This document shows, piece after piece, positions 20,189 to 20,284 of a stretch of 20,284 nucleotides of DNA. The stretch is from Nitrososphaerota archaeon (GTDB lineage: Archaea; Thermoproteota; Nitrososphaeria; Nitrososphaerales; Gagatemarchaeaceae). The stretch is from contig VBPQ01000059.1 of assembly GCA_005877185.1 (NCBI GenBank), forward strand, positions 1 through 20,284, written 5' to 3'. Position numbers and translations under genes: made by a program. Each line of letters begins with the position of its first letter. Within the stretch, counting starts at the first letter, position 1. Below the pieces are notes generated by a model. That model saw only the letters and a list, made by a program, of their open reading frames with translations, ran no database searches and was not told the DNA's origin.

Positions 20189-20284
20189 TTAGGCGGCCTT
20201 CAGCAGTCGATTGAGTTCCTTTACCCACATTTCGCTTGGTCGTCGGGTTTCAGAGCAGGACAGCGTGTCTGGTTCCCGTGCTAC
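20189..20284 (-). CDS. 3' end of a gene entering from the right edge (partial)
   Basis: A minus-strand frame is open from the window edge to TAA 20189-20191. It encodes a 31-residue tail ending ETRRPSEMWVKELNRLLKAA. Codon use is compatible with coding but less G/C-ending than in the core genes. The tail is too short to name. It could belong to a mobile or accessory gene, or be chance. Bases 20030-20188 hold no feature I can support. Confidence 0.35.
   Translation of the reverse strand, partial: VAREPDTLSCSETRRPSEMWVKELNRLLKAA

Noticed and set aside
1..20284. CRISPR array, insertion sequence, integrase or attachment site
   Set aside because: No regularly spaced repeats, transposase motifs or long terminal inverted repeats were seen anywhere in the window.

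Overview
The window is a gene-dense, GC-rich archaeal chromosome segment. The archaeal core set is unambiguous: a proteasome alpha subunit, SBDS, the exosome subunits Rrp4, Rrp41 and Rrp42, ribosomal protein eL43 (L37Ae) and prefoldin beta in one run. A CTP-dependent riboflavin kinase, an HTH-riboflavin kinase regulator (RbkR type), F420-dependent enzymes and a helicase-less XPF nuclease are also present. Together with one conserved-looking protein of Thaumarchaeota type, this suggests a Nitrososphaeria (Thaumarchaeota) or related Thermoproteota lineage. That placement is inference from gene content. No ammonia-oxidation genes, CRISPR array, tRNA, rRNA or complete mobile element is visible.

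Layout. (1) 1-3543: the tail of an upstream gene, a membrane-anchored beta-propeller protein, a DUF429 protein, and a divergently transcribed flavin reductase-like protein. (2) 3552-9224, all minus strand: an ECF S component, then two EcfA ATPases and EcfT, an XPF/ERCC4 nuclease, an F420H2:NADP oxidoreductase-like protein, an LLM F420-dependent oxidoreductase and a broken PPOX-type F420 protein. Six of these genes overlap or abut, so they look like one operon. (3) 9251-10440: a divergent control region holding one symmetric TATA element and a perfect 16-bp palindrome. On its plus side lies the HTH-riboflavin kinase gene, tail-to-tail with a stand-alone riboflavin kinase. (4) 10464-12018: an IDI-like Nudix protein lacking the catalytic cysteine and a DHH phosphoesterase. 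(5) 12056-16599, minus strand: psmA, SBDS, rrp4, rrp41, rrp42, eL43, an unrecognised small ORF, pfdB. (6) 16755-19305, plus strand: a class I glutamine amidotransferase, a JAMM peptidase and a membrane-anchored M6-like metalloprotease. (7) 19306-20284: a small basic protein whose frame seems broken near its start, a Thaumarchaeota-type conserved protein, and the end of a gene running off the right edge.

How it fits together. Regions 2 and 3 form a flavin and deazaflavin neighbourhood: vitamin uptake by an ECF transporter that I infer carries riboflavin, conversion to FMN by riboflavin kinase, control by an RbkR-type regulator through the palindrome, and several flavin- or F420-using enzymes. 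Region 5 joins RNA decay, ribosome maturation and protein quality control. The JAMM peptidase is transcribed divergently from psmA.

Start sites follow a pattern. For about ten genes an A/T-rich TATA-like element is centred 27-31 bases upstream of a plausible start codon, which implies leaderless or nearly leaderless mRNAs. This rule, along with stop/start overlaps, was used to choose several starts, many of them TTG. No intergenic stretch exceeds 300 bases.
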